From Sphingobium vermicomposti (GTDB lineage Bacteria > Pseudomonadota > Alphaproteobacteria > Sphingomonadales > Sphingomonadaceae), in assembly GCF_011762025.1 (NCBI RefSeq), contig NZ_JAASQR010000001.1:372001-436000 (forward strand): a DNA stretch of 64,000 nucleotides. The letters run 5' to 3'. Position 1 is the first letter of the stretch. Every line of letters starts with the position of its first letter. The notes below the pieces were generated by a model, which ran no database searches, had not been told where the DNA came from, and was given only the letters and a program-made list of their open reading frames with translations. Of the stretch, positions 25,212-34,514 are shown in pieces. The translations under genes and the position numbers were made by a program.

Positions 25212-27143
25212 ATGAGACCAATAGACACCGTAAGAAGATTTTTCGCACGCGACGAAGAGGCTGATTCTCCAGCGCGAACACCAAGGGATTATCTGACAGG
25301 CGCCCAGTACGAAACCATCAACGTCATGACCTCCTGCTCCAATGAGCGCGCGGAAGTCATTCAGGTGCTGATTTGCTCGCTTTCGGAAACACATCGAAAT
25401 CAGCGCATCAATTTCTGGTTGTTTCATACCTCAATAAATGACGAAAAGCTGTCTGAGTTCGACCGATATTGCCGGTCTTTACCTAACGTGGATTTCTTCG
25501 AGGTGCGGGTTGGCGACAAGCACCTGCCACATTTCGAGGAGATGAAGCGGATTGGTGGAAAGCCGGATAGCGAGCGGTTCCTCTGGTTTGTGGCCCACGA
25601 ATATCTGCCGCAAGACCTTGACCGGGTTGTATACCTCGACGCACTCGATACCGCCGTTGTGGATGATCTGACCGCGTTCTACCAGGCGGACTTTGATGGC
25701 AAATATCTGCTCGTCTGTCGCGAGTTAAACAAATGGACGAATGAGCCGCAACTCTACGTGGAACCTGCGCGGGAGTTTTTCGATCGGACACAGGATAAGG
25801 AAACCGTTGTCCGTATTTCGCAGGGCATCTTCAATAGCGGTTCGATCGTAATCAACCTGAATAAATTCAGGGCGGAATCGCTGAGCCTGACCCATTATTG
25901 CGAGGTTGCTCAATGGGCGAAGGATACCGTGGGCGCGGGATTTGGCGATCAGGGGCTTTGGTCTCTGACCCATGGCAGCAATTTCAAGTTGATGGACGAT
26001 CGCTACAACTATCGCTTCTTTAGCTATGGCCCGAAAAGCGAGGTGAGTAACCCGAGTGTGATTCACTTTGCCGGGTTCGCAAAGAAGCCATTTCATCTGT
26101 TCTTTACGCCGAAGCAGACCAAGGATCTGATCGAACATATCGCCAAGGCGGGCAAAGGGCCGATCATGATGGGCAACTTCCACCGGCTAGATTCTCACTA
26201 TTTCGCGCATTATGAAAAATGGTGGGATTACTGCAAGAAGACGCCGGTCTTCTCCCGCATCATCTCTTCTGCGATCGATGAGACGAACGACAAAGTGATT
26301 GCGCCCTTGTGGGGGGCCAACCATGGAGATGTGGTGCTTTCTCCCGCAGGCACCGGGGCGGCAGCAAAGCCCAAGGGGAAATCGCTGGATAATGTCGTTA
26401 ATCCTCAGGGCATCCGCGTCTATGTCGATGAGAACGACACGCGCGGGCAAAAGCTGGTGGCGGCGGGCGGACACCTCAACCCGGAAACAATGCGGGCATG
26501 GAAGCTCTTGATACTGGAGAAGCGCTGGACCCACCTTCTCGATGTCGGCGCCAACTATGGTGAGATGCTGGTTCACACCCCTCTCCCGATCGGAGCCAAG
26601 GTGTTTGCCTTCGAGCCCAACCCCACCATCCTGCGCCGCCTGCGCCGAACCATTCGTGAGTCAGGCTTGGCAAATATCAACATCATCGGTTCGGCAATGT
26701 CAGACCATGAAGGGGTTCAGACATTATATGTCGATCCTAAATGGTCTGGGACAACCCGGTTCTCGCGCGATGGCGACACGCCAAAAAACTACAAACCTGT
26801 GGAGGTCAACACAACCACGCTTGGCACGGTACTTTCGCGCATCGCCGATCGGCCGCAGGACATTTCCCTGCTGCTTAAGATTGACGTAGAAGGACATGAG
26901 GTGCCCGTCTTGAAGGGGCTGATTCCGGTCCTGCCATCGCTCGCTGATTTTGAATGCTTGATCGAGGTGGTGCACCTGCCTGATGGTGATCTAGATTTCC
27001 TCATTCAGCATTTCGCCTTGCGCGGATACAACAAGGCGCAAAAGAAGCTGGTGCCGCTTTCTGCTCGAAATGCAAAGGAGCTGCGAGAGGCGATGAAGGC
27101 GCCCGAGATTTACGGGCAAGATGCGGTACTGAGTCGTAAGTGA
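25212..27143 (+). CDS. GT8 glycosyltransferase-FkbM methyltransferase fusion
   Basis: A 643-residue two-domain enzyme. Residues about 30-290 match GT8 retaining glycosyltransferases: the DxD metal site in VVYLDALDTAVVDD near 141, FNSGSIVINL near 210 and VIHFAGFAKKP near 282. After a linker, residues about 430-640 match FkbM methyltransferases: LLDVGANYGEM near 444, VFAFEPNP near 468 and LLLKIDVEGHE near 560. One polypeptide would therefore add a sugar and O-methylate a glycan. The ATG at 25212 is preferred over a TTG at 25182. It converges on the GlfT2-like copy 2. Acceptor is unknown. Confidence 0.82.
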   Translation: MRPIDTVRRFFARDEEADSPARTPRDYLTGAQYETINVMTSCSNERAEVIQVLICSLSETHRNQRINFWLFHTSINDEKLSEFDRYCRSLPNVDFFEVRVGDKHLPHFEEMKRIGGKPDSERFLWFVAHEYLPQDLDRVVYLDALDTAVVDDLTAFYQADFDGKYLLVCRELNKWTNEPQLYVEPAREFFDRTQDKETVVRISQGIFNSGSIVINLNKFRAESLSLTHYCEVAQWAKDTVGAGFGDQGLWSLTHGSNFKLMDDRYNYRFFSYGPKSEVSNPSVIHFAGFAKKPFHLFFTPKQTKDLIEHIAKAGKGPIMMGNFHRLDSHYFAHYEKWWDYCKKTPVFSRIISSAIDETNDKVIAPLWGANHGDVVLSPAGTGAAAKPKGKSLDNVVNPQGIRVYVDENDTRGQKLVAAGGHLNPETMRAWKLLILEKRWTHLLDVGANYGEMLVHTPLPIGAKVFAFEPNPTILRRLRRTIRESGLANINIIGSAMSDHEGVQTLYVDPKWSGTTRFSRDGDTPKNYKPVEVNTTTLGTVLSRIADRPQDISLLLKIDVEGHEVPVLKGLIPVLPSLADFECLIEVVHLPDGDLDFLIQHFALRGYNKAQKKLVPLSARNAKELREAMKAPEIYGQDAVLSRK

Positions 27144-27260
27144 AATCGGGCGGGCGGGGCTTAGGCCCTGCCCCTCATCCTTGTCCGGATATTTTTATTA
27201 GGCCTAGATCAAAAAGTGTAACCCCAGCCGCCGTCTTTCTCGAAAGCACTGATCCATCCG

Positions 27261-29081
27261 TTATCTGCGACGGTGAACGAGGCCCAACCGCCTTTCCCAA
27301 GCGTCGCGCGTCGTCATCGTCTCCCCGTGATGGCGATAGGCCGTCTTGAGCGCATCATAGTTGTCCAGCAGCCGACGCATCGCCACCCTGAACCGCCGAC
27401 GATTGACAAAGTAGCGGTCCTTGTCGATGCGGCAAATATAGCCGGTGCGCGTACTCGCATCGAATGTCACCGTCCAACGCCGACGGAAGGTGTCCCGTGC
27501 GTTCGCCCGCACATCGAGCGGGAACAGCACGCCCTTCGAATAGAAGAAGCGGTCCGGCAGCAAATGCCCGTTGAAGCTGAGCTTGCGCCACAAGGCACGC
27601 CACTTTCCACGGTGCCGTTTGGACGAATGAGCGGCAGTCTCGCCACTGGCGAACTGCAGGGGCGTTATCAGCTTTTCATTCACGGTCAGTCGGCTCAAGT
27701 CAGACCGGCGCTGCGCCATGTCCAAGTTGCCTTCCCAAAAGCGCTCTCCTTCCATCACATCATCCATCGCCATCAGCAGAGCTTCAGCCGATTCATAATG
27801 ATAGGAATCGTTGAACCGATCGAAATAGCTTCGCATCATCGCCTTGATGCCGGGCCGATCCAGTTCCAGTCGCTCAAACATAAGATGAGCAGCCAGATGA
27901 TAACGCATATCGAGATAGACCGTCATGGGCGACTGCTTAGCGAAGAAATCGTCCTGATGGCTCGCAATGCCTGGGACATTCAGAATGTTGAATGCGTTCG
28001 CCAACGAAAAACAGATGTCATCACCCCGTACGAAGAAAGGGAAAGGCCAAGTCTTCACCGCCGCAATAGGGAAACAGAAATACCACCATCCACCGTAGCG
28101 ATTCCAACTCGAATCGATTTGGATAGTTGCGACCACCTCGTCGAATTTGCGCAGGTCACGCCCGTTGTGCAGCGGCCGACAACGCTCATTGAAGGTTGCG
28201 CTAGCTTCCCACAGACGCCATTTGCGCGACTCCGTGATCATCGAACCGCTGATCGCCAGCGCCGGGTCAGCGGAATAGCGCAGTATCGCCATGGTTCGTC
28301 TTAAGGTTTCAGGAAAGAAGACTGCGTCATCATCCATGAACAACACGTGGGAGGATGTCCCATCTCTCACCGTTTCCAGTAATCCGCGCGTAAAACCACC
28401 CGCGCCACCATAATTGCTGCTCTTGATCACCCGACCCCTGGCGAAAGCGCTTCTGTCGGTCTCCCCCCCATTGTCGATCACCAACAACTCGAAATCGCCG
28501 CTTATATCGGGATTAGCCGTGAAATAATCCTGTAACCGTTCCATTGTCTTCTGCACGGCAGCATCGCGCCTAAACGTCGTGATGACCCCTGTCAGCCGCA
28601 CATGGTTCCGCACTGCCCCCGCGACCACGTAATCAACTGCGTGAATCGTTAGATCGTCTATCGCCACGAACCGTGCGAATATCATCCCATTGAGCGAAAT
28701 TTGCGGGATCTCGATGACCCTGGTCACGCCATCACCGTCAATAACGGTGTGATAGAGATTTTGATGACTCTTGTCTGGGCGAACCAAAACCAGTTCGAAA
28801 ATAAATCGCCCCTTTGCCGTGACATGCACTTCCAATCGGTTGGCTGATGCGAAGTCGAAGGCGTAGGCTGGGAACGAGTTGAAATAGCTATCGAATTTAA
28901 GCCTCGCTCCCTTAAAAGCGTAGAATGTGGCGGAACTCAAATCGTAGCCCGCCAAACCAATGCTGTGAAAAAATAGCGCCTGCTCGCAATTGACTTCTTG
29001 GTTTGGAGCTATCAACCGCTGGACGATCGGGCTGTGCTGAGCCAAAACAGCGGGGCATTCGGAATTAATTTTACCCACCAT
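27261..29081 (-). CDS. GlfT2-like galactofuranosyltransferase (copy 2)
   Basis: A 606-residue GT2 enzyme with GlfT2 landmarks: VITTFRRD at the start of the GT-A fold, NYGGAGGFTRGL, the acidic triad MDDDAVFF near 248, WWYFCFPIAAV, and RGDDICFSL near 349, followed by IASHQDDFF with the metal His. The N-terminal 170 residues form a beta-rich domain and the C-terminal part is helical. It is the last gene of the leftward capsule operon and starts 1 nt after the export lipoprotein gene ends. Predicted to transfer Galf to a growing chain at the cytoplasmic membrane face. Confidence 0.8.
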   Translation of the reverse strand: MVGKINSECPAVLAQHSPIVQRLIAPNQEVNCEQALFFHSIGLAGYDLSSATFYAFKGARLKFDSYFNSFPAYAFDFASANRLEVHVTAKGRFIFELVLVRPDKSHQNLYHTVIDGDGVTRVIEIPQISLNGMIFARFVAIDDLTIHAVDYVVAGAVRNHVRLTGVITTFRRDAAVQKTMERLQDYFTANPDISGDFELLVIDNGGETDRSAFARGRVIKSSNYGGAGGFTRGLLETVRDGTSSHVLFMDDDAVFFPETLRRTMAILRYSADPALAISGSMITESRKWRLWEASATFNERCRPLHNGRDLRKFDEVVATIQIDSSWNRYGGWWYFCFPIAAVKTWPFPFFVRGDDICFSLANAFNILNVPGIASHQDDFFAKQSPMTVYLDMRYHLAAHLMFERLELDRPGIKAMMRSYFDRFNDSYHYESAEALLMAMDDVMEGERFWEGNLDMAQRRSDLSRLTVNEKLITPLQFASGETAAHSSKRHRGKWRALWRKLSFNGHLLPDRFFYSKGVLFPLDVRANARDTFRRRWTVTFDASTRTGYICRIDKDRYFVNRRRFRVAMRRLLDNYDALKTAYRHHGETMTTRDAWERRLGLVHRRR

Positions 29082-29082
29082 G

Positions 29083-30243
29083 TTATAGCGCTCGGTTAAC
29101 TGCCAAAACCGGAAGCACGGTCGATGCGATTATACCAAAAAAGCGCTGGAATTCGGCCACAGGAGAGTTGGAGACGTAGAGCACGTCCTTGTCCTGCATT
29201 GTAAAGCTCTGCATGGCGAAATAGGTCGCTGGATCCTTCATGTCGATGCGGTAGATGACGGGGACGCGGCCCTGCCCGTCTTGTCCGGCGTTCATCGCGC
29301 CGCCTGGAATCGCGCGTGGGTCGGCCCAGCGGAACAGGAACACGCCCTTTGGATCGGCGCGCCGGTCTTCTAGTCCTACAACGCGGCCCAACGCTTGCGA
29401 TAGGGTGATGCCTCGCGCCTCGAAATTGACTTCCTGATTGCGGCCGATCGCCCCTAGCGCGGTGAAGCTGAACGGCTGGAACAAGGCGGTCACGATATCG
29501 CCCGCTTGCATGACAATATTTTCTTGAGGATTGGCAATGATATCCGACAGCGGCATGCTTTCCACGCGATCTCCGCGGGTGAGCTGGATCATCATCTTAT
29601 CTACCGGCTGTCGGGTGCCGCCAGCACGAGCAATAGCGTCCAGAAGCCTTTCACCCTTGGGTGTCAAAGGCACCAGCGCATTCGAAGCCACTTCTCCGAC
29701 AACCGTAACCTGGGAGGATGCGTTGTGTATGAGGCGCACGGCAACCTGCGGCAAATGCGCCTTGCCAGACAAACGGCGAACGATCTCACGCTCAATCTCG
29801 GGTAGACTACGCCCTTGAACGAGGATGCGTCCCGCATAGGGCACTGTAATGTCCCCGGCAGGCCCAACCTGCATCTCGGGAAGTGCGGTAGTATTCGCCG
29901 CTCCCATAACCGTGGTACTTCCCAGACTAGAGCCGCCGAACAGCGCAGCTGGCGGCGCTTCCCAAATCAGCACGGACAGCACATCGCCTTTCCCGATCCT
30001 CTGGCCGGTGGGCTGCGCCTGAGGCAGATCTTTTGCGAAACTCGCGTGCATCTCCTGAGCTTGGATCTGTCGCGCCACCTGATCGGTGACGTCGATTACG
30101 CGCACCCCCTGGACAGTGCCGGCACGTTCGATTCTAGAAATATGCCCCTTGCTGGGGCCAACCGAGGTGTCGAAACCCCCGCAGCCCGACAGCACCGCTA
30201 TCGATGCGGTGGCTGTCAGGACTTTGGAATATTGGGATCGCAT
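29083..30243 (-). CDS. capsule export outer-membrane lipoprotein (BexD/CtrA/KpsD type)
   Basis: A 386-residue OPX-family polysaccharide export protein. The signal peptide ends in LSGC (Cys21), so it is a lipoprotein. The poly-export domain (RIGKGDVLSVLIWEAP near 80-100, then GDITVPYAGRI) is followed by SLBB-type domains. It forms the outer-membrane exit for ABC-exported capsule. Length is that of the BexD/CtrA branch. Its start overlaps the upstream glycosyltransferase by 28 nt. It partners the KpsE/M/T-like proteins encoded upstream. Confidence 0.9.
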   Translation of the reverse strand: MRSQYSKVLTATASIAVLSGCGGFDTSVGPSKGHISRIERAGTVQGVRVIDVTDQVARQIQAQEMHASFAKDLPQAQPTGQRIGKGDVLSVLIWEAPPAALFGGSSLGSTTVMGAANTTALPEMQVGPAGDITVPYAGRILVQGRSLPEIEREIVRRLSGKAHLPQVAVRLIHNASSQVTVVGEVASNALVPLTPKGERLLDAIARAGGTRQPVDKMMIQLTRGDRVESMPLSDIIANPQENIVMQAGDIVTALFQPFSFTALGAIGRNQEVNFEARGITLSQALGRVVGLEDRRADPKGVFLFRWADPRAIPGGAMNAGQDGQGRVPVIYRIDMKDPATYFAMQSFTMQDKDVLYVSNSPVAEFQRFFGIIASTVLPVLAVNRAL

Positions 30244-31895
30244 GAATTCACACTCTTGGTTTTGACCGATAAAGAAGGAGCAATGCCGTCATCGGGGCAA
30301 TTTGCAAAGCCCTTGTTGCATGACGATGAGGCATTAGCTGTTTTAGCGGGCAAATATACCCGCCAGAAATCCGTTGTTGTTAGGCGTAACACGGTCCGAG
30401 GGTCAGGGCGCGGCTGTAAACGCAGCCGAATGAGGGATGAAACTGCGCGCAACCACAACGACGCGACGCGGACCCAGCCGAACCGTACATGGTGCTGTGC
30501 TGCACGCTTCACCAGTGCGTCGTGGTTAGCTCCCGACCAATGTTCGAGTTGCACCACCCCACCGTTGAAGGCCTGCACGCCGGCAATGACAGCATCCGCG
30601 CGGGCATAGTCGCGGACCTTGAGTGCGTTGCGAAAGCTACCCCAAGCGGACCGAACTTCACGACGGCGGGGATAAAGCCGATGCAACGCATTCAGAAACA
30701 GCATGTTTCGGCGGTCGTAAAAGGCCTGCCAAGCCCGGGCCTTTAGGTAAAACGGGGCATGCCACACCGCGATACCCGGCCAAGGCAGGGTCGAGAATCC
30801 GGCGTGGGTCAAACGTAGTCCGAATTCGACGTCGTCGCCCCGGATAAAGAGCGGCAAAGGCAGGCCGCATCGCCGGACTGCCGCCACGGGAAAGGCGAAG
30901 CACCACCACCCGTTGAAGTCAACTCTATGCTGCCGCGCCACGAAATCGCGCCCCGCATTGGTCGCTATATCATCATCATCTTTGTCCGGCGCGATATTGA
31001 TGATGGTAGGGCGGGTCGGATGCATTTGGTCGCCACAAGTGAACAGCCTGCCGGGCTCTTGGATGTCCAACATCGCGCCGCCAACACAATGTCGTTCTGC
31101 TGCATACGCGAGGACGGCGACGATCCGGGCCAACAGTGCCGGCTGAGCGTCGATGTCATCGTCCATCAACAGGAAGTGCGTCGCCTCCGGGTCATCCAGC
31201 CCTTCAACTATCCCTCGGGTAAATCCGCCGGCACCACCCAGATTGGGTTGGTCGACAAACATGATCGGCGTTGACGACTTGTCCAATACCGTCATGCGGT
31301 CAGCTATACCCGGGTCGCCCTGATTAACGACGATCAACCGATGTAAAAAAGCTACTTCTGCCGCAAATTGCGCCAGATTGCCGGCTAGCATTTCCTCACG
31401 ATTGAAGGTGCATATGATGCCCGTTAAACGCACGTCCCGCACTGGCGGAACTGCGGCACACCAGCGCAGTTCGCTCAACACACTGCCCTCGGCCAGATGC
31501 AGCTTCGCGAACAAGCAGCTTGCATGCTCCTCATCGCAAGCCAGGTGCAAGGTAACAGACGCCGCAAAAGCCTGCCCGTTTCCTTCCATTTGGATAGAGA
31601 CTACAGCTTCCTCCAACCCACTCAGAGAATCTCGGCGCCATATTTCGATTTGCGCCCTGCCCATTAGCCTACCGGTCAGCGCGACTTCAGTAAGTCCCGC
31701 ATGCCGAGTCCAGTAGCTTTCGAAGAAGATATCGAACAGACGGTCCAGTCGTACGGTGGACGCGCCATGTGCGACCACCTGTCCGCGGTCGACCTTGGCA
31801 TCACCCGTGGGTCCGGCAGGGAGCTTTTCTAACCCCTCCAGCAAAGTAAAGAGGGTAAAGGCGAAGCGGCCAGTCGTGAGCAGCGGCGCGTTCAT
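30216..31895 (-). CDS. GlfT2-like galactofuranosyltransferase (copy 3)
   Basis: A 559-residue GT2 enzyme with IICTFNRE, NLGGAGGFTRGI, the metal site LLMDDDIDAQ near 243, GWWCFAFPVAAV, RGDDVEFGLRL near 350 and AVWHAPFYLKARAWQAFYD. The last segment closely follows the His-containing acceptor loop of GlfT2. Directly after glf in the operon, which supplies UDP-Galf, so donor use is well supported by context. It overlaps the export lipoprotein gene by 28 nt. Divergence from copies 1 and 2 suggests different linkages. Confidence 0.83.
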   Translation of the reverse strand: MNAPLLTTGRFAFTLFTLLEGLEKLPAGPTGDAKVDRGQVVAHGASTVRLDRLFDIFFESYWTRHAGLTEVALTGRLMGRAQIEIWRRDSLSGLEEAVVSIQMEGNGQAFAASVTLHLACDEEHASCLFAKLHLAEGSVLSELRWCAAVPPVRDVRLTGIICTFNREEMLAGNLAQFAAEVAFLHRLIVVNQGDPGIADRMTVLDKSSTPIMFVDQPNLGGAGGFTRGIVEGLDDPEATHFLLMDDDIDAQPALLARIVAVLAYAAERHCVGGAMLDIQEPGRLFTCGDQMHPTRPTIINIAPDKDDDDIATNAGRDFVARQHRVDFNGWWCFAFPVAAVRRCGLPLPLFIRGDDVEFGLRLTHAGFSTLPWPGIAVWHAPFYLKARAWQAFYDRRNMLFLNALHRLYPRRREVRSAWGSFRNALKVRDYARADAVIAGVQAFNGGVVQLEHWSGANHDALVKRAAQHHVRFGWVRVASLWLRAVSSLIRLRLQPRPDPRTVLRLTTTDFWRVYLPAKTANASSSCNKGFANCPDDGIAPSLSVKTKSVNSCDPNIPKS

Positions 31896-31915
31896 TCCGA
31901 CTCTTTTGCTGCCTG

Positions 31916-33034
31916 TCAGTGTGCGGCACGTTGTTTCAGATAAGCTTGGGCAACATCCAGCGCACGATCAATGGTCACGTCCATGTCGAGATACTGAAAT
32001 GTTCCGAGTCGTCCGACGAAAGTCACATCCTTCAACTCCGATGCTCGGTCCTGATAGGTTTTCAGCAAATCGACGCCTCCTACCAGATTTACAGGATAAT
32101 AGGGAATGTCATCTGGGCCGCAAGCACGGCTATATTCCCGGAAGGCGACAGTTTCTTCGAGGTGGCCAGCTTCCCACGGTGCAAAATGCTTGTGCTCGGC
32201 GATGCGAGTGAAAGGCACGTCGCTGTCAGGATAGTTCATCACGGCCGTGCCTTGAAAATCCCCTTCAGCACGAATCATCTGAAAATCCAGCGTGCGATAG
32301 GCAAGGCGGCCGAGGTCGAAGTTGAAGTAGCGGTCAATCGGCCCAGAATAGAAAAGATGCTGGAAAGATTCATCCAAATCCTCGAAACGGACTTGTCTGC
32401 GCAACTCGATCAGCGGGTGATCGAGAATGGTTTCTACGATCTTGCTGTATCCTTCCCGAGGCATGCCTTGGAACCGATGGTTGAAATAATTATCGTCGTA
32501 GTTGAAGCGCAAGGGCAAGCGCTTGAGGATTGAGGCCGGCAGTTCGGACGGCTCTATGCCCCATTGTTTACGGGTATAGCCTGCGAAAAAAGCCTCATAT
32601 AACTCTTCGCCGACGAATTTCATCCCCTGTTCCTCGAAGGTCTGGGGATCCTGTATGTCATTCCGCGCTTTTGAAGCTATGAATGCGCGGGCTTCGGCCG
32701 GCGACATGGAAGTGCCAAAAAACTGATTAATGGTATGCAGGTTGACGGGCAAAGAATAAATTTTGCCTTTAACAGTCGCCTTGACTCGGTTCACATACGG
32801 CTCGAATTCCCCGAAGCAGCGGATATAATTCCATACACGCTCGCTGTCGGTATGGAAGATATGAGGGCCATAGCGGTGGATCATCACCCCTGACTCGGCA
32901 TCCCGTTCCGTATGGCAATTGCCCGCGACATGGGGCCGTTCGTCGATAATCAGCGAAGGAATGCCGGCCTCAGCCAGTTCGCGACCGATCACGGCGCCGG
33001 TAAAGCCCGCACCTACTATGCATAATCTAGACAA
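31916..33034 (-). CDS. glf: UDP-galactopyranose mutase
   Basis: Flavoenzyme that interconverts UDP-galactopyranose and UDP-galactofuranose. The 372-residue protein has the FAD-binding GAGFTGAVIGRELAEAG near residue 8, RPHVAGNCHTE and HRYGPHIFHTD, the strongly conserved Glf signature, plus the active-site region near FYSGPIDRYF. The start is a TTG at 33034 with CGGAGA 8 nt upstream, an uncommon start that fits the conserved N-terminus. It sits between the ABC ATPase gene and a GlfT2-like gene, so the capsule almost certainly contains galactofuranose. Confidence 0.93.
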   Translation of the reverse strand: MSRLCIVGAGFTGAVIGRELAEAGIPSLIIDERPHVAGNCHTERDAESGVMIHRYGPHIFHTDSERVWNYIRCFGEFEPYVNRVKATVKGKIYSLPVNLHTINQFFGTSMSPAEARAFIASKARNDIQDPQTFEEQGMKFVGEELYEAFFAGYTRKQWGIEPSELPASILKRLPLRFNYDDNYFNHRFQGMPREGYSKIVETILDHPLIELRRQVRFEDLDESFQHLFYSGPIDRYFNFDLGRLAYRTLDFQMIRAEGDFQGTAVMNYPDSDVPFTRIAEHKHFAPWEAGHLEETVAFREYSRACGPDDIPYYPVNLVGGVDLLKTYQDRASELKDVTFVGRLGTFQYLDMDVTIDRALDVAQAYLKQRAAH

Positions 33035-33051
33035 AGCTGTTCTCCGGTCCT

Positions 33052-33705
33052 TTACGCCATCATTGCCTTGTGGGTGGCGATCGCTTCCTCCACGTCGTCA
33101 AAACGCTGGAGCTTACCATCGTTCATTAAATAGGCACGGCTGCAATTTTGTTGTATATATTTCATATTGTGCGACACGATAATCATCGCCTTATGAGCGC
33201 GCTTGACGAACAGTTCCTCACGACTCTTGGCATTGAACTTCGCATCTCCGACGGCCATGACCTCATCGATCAAAAGACAATCAAAGTCGATCGCCATTGA
33301 AATAGCAAATGCCAAACGCGCCTTCATTCCCGACGAGTAAATGCGGATGGGCTGATCCAAAAATTCGCCCAGTTCAGAAAATTCCTGAACAAAAGACAGT
33401 TTCTCAGCCGGATCCTGTCCATAGATACGGCAGATGAATCGCAGATTATCACGTCCAGTCAATCCTGACTGGAACCCTCCCGAAAAGGCGATTGGCCAAG
33501 AGATACTCATAGTCCGGCTGATGTCGCCCGTGGTAGGCTTCTCCCCCCCTCCGATCAGGCGGATCAAAGTCGATTTACCTGCACCGTTGCGGCCGATGAC
33601 GCCAACCTTCTCCCCCATTTCGACAGTCATATCGACACCCTTGAGGACCTGCACTGGCCCCCTTAACGTGGGATATCTTTTCGTCACCTGGTCTAGGACG
33701 ATCAT
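33052..33705 (-). CDS. kpsT: capsule ABC exporter ATP-binding protein (KpsT/BexA/CtrD)
   Basis: A 217-residue ATPase with Walker A GRNGAGKST near 38, an S-G-G-F region replaced as usual by YSSGMKARL (ABC signature) and Walker B CLLIDEVMAVGD. Length and sequence are those of the KpsT-type exporters of group 2/3 capsules. Its ATG lies at the permease stop codon (coupled). It powers export of the finished lipid-linked polysaccharide across the inner membrane. Confidence 0.92.
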   Translation of the reverse strand: MIVLDQVTKRYPTLRGPVQVLKGVDMTVEMGEKVGVIGRNGAGKSTLIRLIGGGEKPTTGDISRTMSISWPIAFSGGFQSGLTGRDNLRFICRIYGQDPAEKLSFVQEFSELGEFLDQPIRIYSSGMKARLAFAISMAIDFDCLLIDEVMAVGDAKFNAKSREELFVKRAHKAMIIVSHNMKYIQQNCSRAYLMNDGKLQRFDDVEEAIATHKAMMA

Positions 33706-34514
33706 CAGCTCAGCCTGTGCTCCACGGTCATACGACTAAGGCCCAGGCCAAACACGCAAAGACCCAAGCACCAGCCGATAAGATAGGATATGTCGTAATG
33801 AGCCGTGAAATGAGATCCGAAAAAGCCGTGACGCAACATCTCATTAGCATGGACCATGGGGATGTACGCGACGAACTCGCGCATCCCGTGCGGCAATATA
33901 TCGACCAGAAACATCGCGCCCGACAACGGATAAAAGATATAAATGAAGGGCGGCCAGAATTTGTTCACCAACGGCGTCAGTTCCGAAAGGGCGCCCAATG
34001 ATATTGACATGCCCATCGAGAACCATGCGAACAGCCCCCAGGCATAAGCCACCTCCAATATGTCCTCAGGCGGTGTGATCTGGTCGGAAAACATAAGGAA
34101 CATGACGCACAGCAGGGCAAAGGAAGTGGTCGTACCCGCGACCTCCAGCAACATGCGGGCCAGATAGATATCAAGCATCTTGACCGGGCGATGACGCAGC
34201 AGCGCTCTGTTCGGTTCGATAGCGTCAATGCATCGCCGTGACATGTTGCGCCACAGCTGGATCCCGGAATAACCAGTGATCGCGAAAGCCGCGATCGGGA
34301 TATCGGAATATTGGTGAAGCCCGCGCGTTGTCCACAACGCCGTAACAATCAGCGTCACCATCATAGGCTCAGCGAACAACCAAAGGAAACCGATGTTGCG
34401 CCGACCATAGCGCGTCAACATCTCGCGCATCAGCAGCGCGCCGATCACGCGCCGCTGAACGAGCAACTGCTCGAAGAAGGTGTGACCCAGACCCGGTGGA
34501 GCAGGGACAGCCAT
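33705..34514 (-). CDS. kpsM: capsule ABC exporter permease (KpsM/BexB/CtrC)
   Basis: A 269-residue ABC-2 type permease with six predicted helices, and the typical N-terminal amphipathic region LLVQRRVIGALLMREMLTRYG. LWLFAEPMM and the C-terminal HANEMLRHGFFG are conserved in capsule permeases. The ATG at 34514 overlaps the upstream stop (ATGA); the longer frame to 34565 would overlap it more deeply. It forms the channel with KpsT. Confidence 0.92.
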   Translation of the reverse strand: MAVPAPPGLGHTFFEQLLVQRRVIGALLMREMLTRYGRRNIGFLWLFAEPMMVTLIVTALWTTRGLHQYSDIPIAAFAITGYSGIQLWRNMSRRCIDAIEPNRALLRHRPVKMLDIYLARMLLEVAGTTTSFALLCVMFLMFSDQITPPEDILEVAYAWGLFAWFSMGMSISLGALSELTPLVNKFWPPFIYIFYPLSGAMFLVDILPHGMREFVAYIPMVHANEMLRHGFFGSHFTAHYDISYLIGWCLGLCVFGLGLSRMTVEHRLS

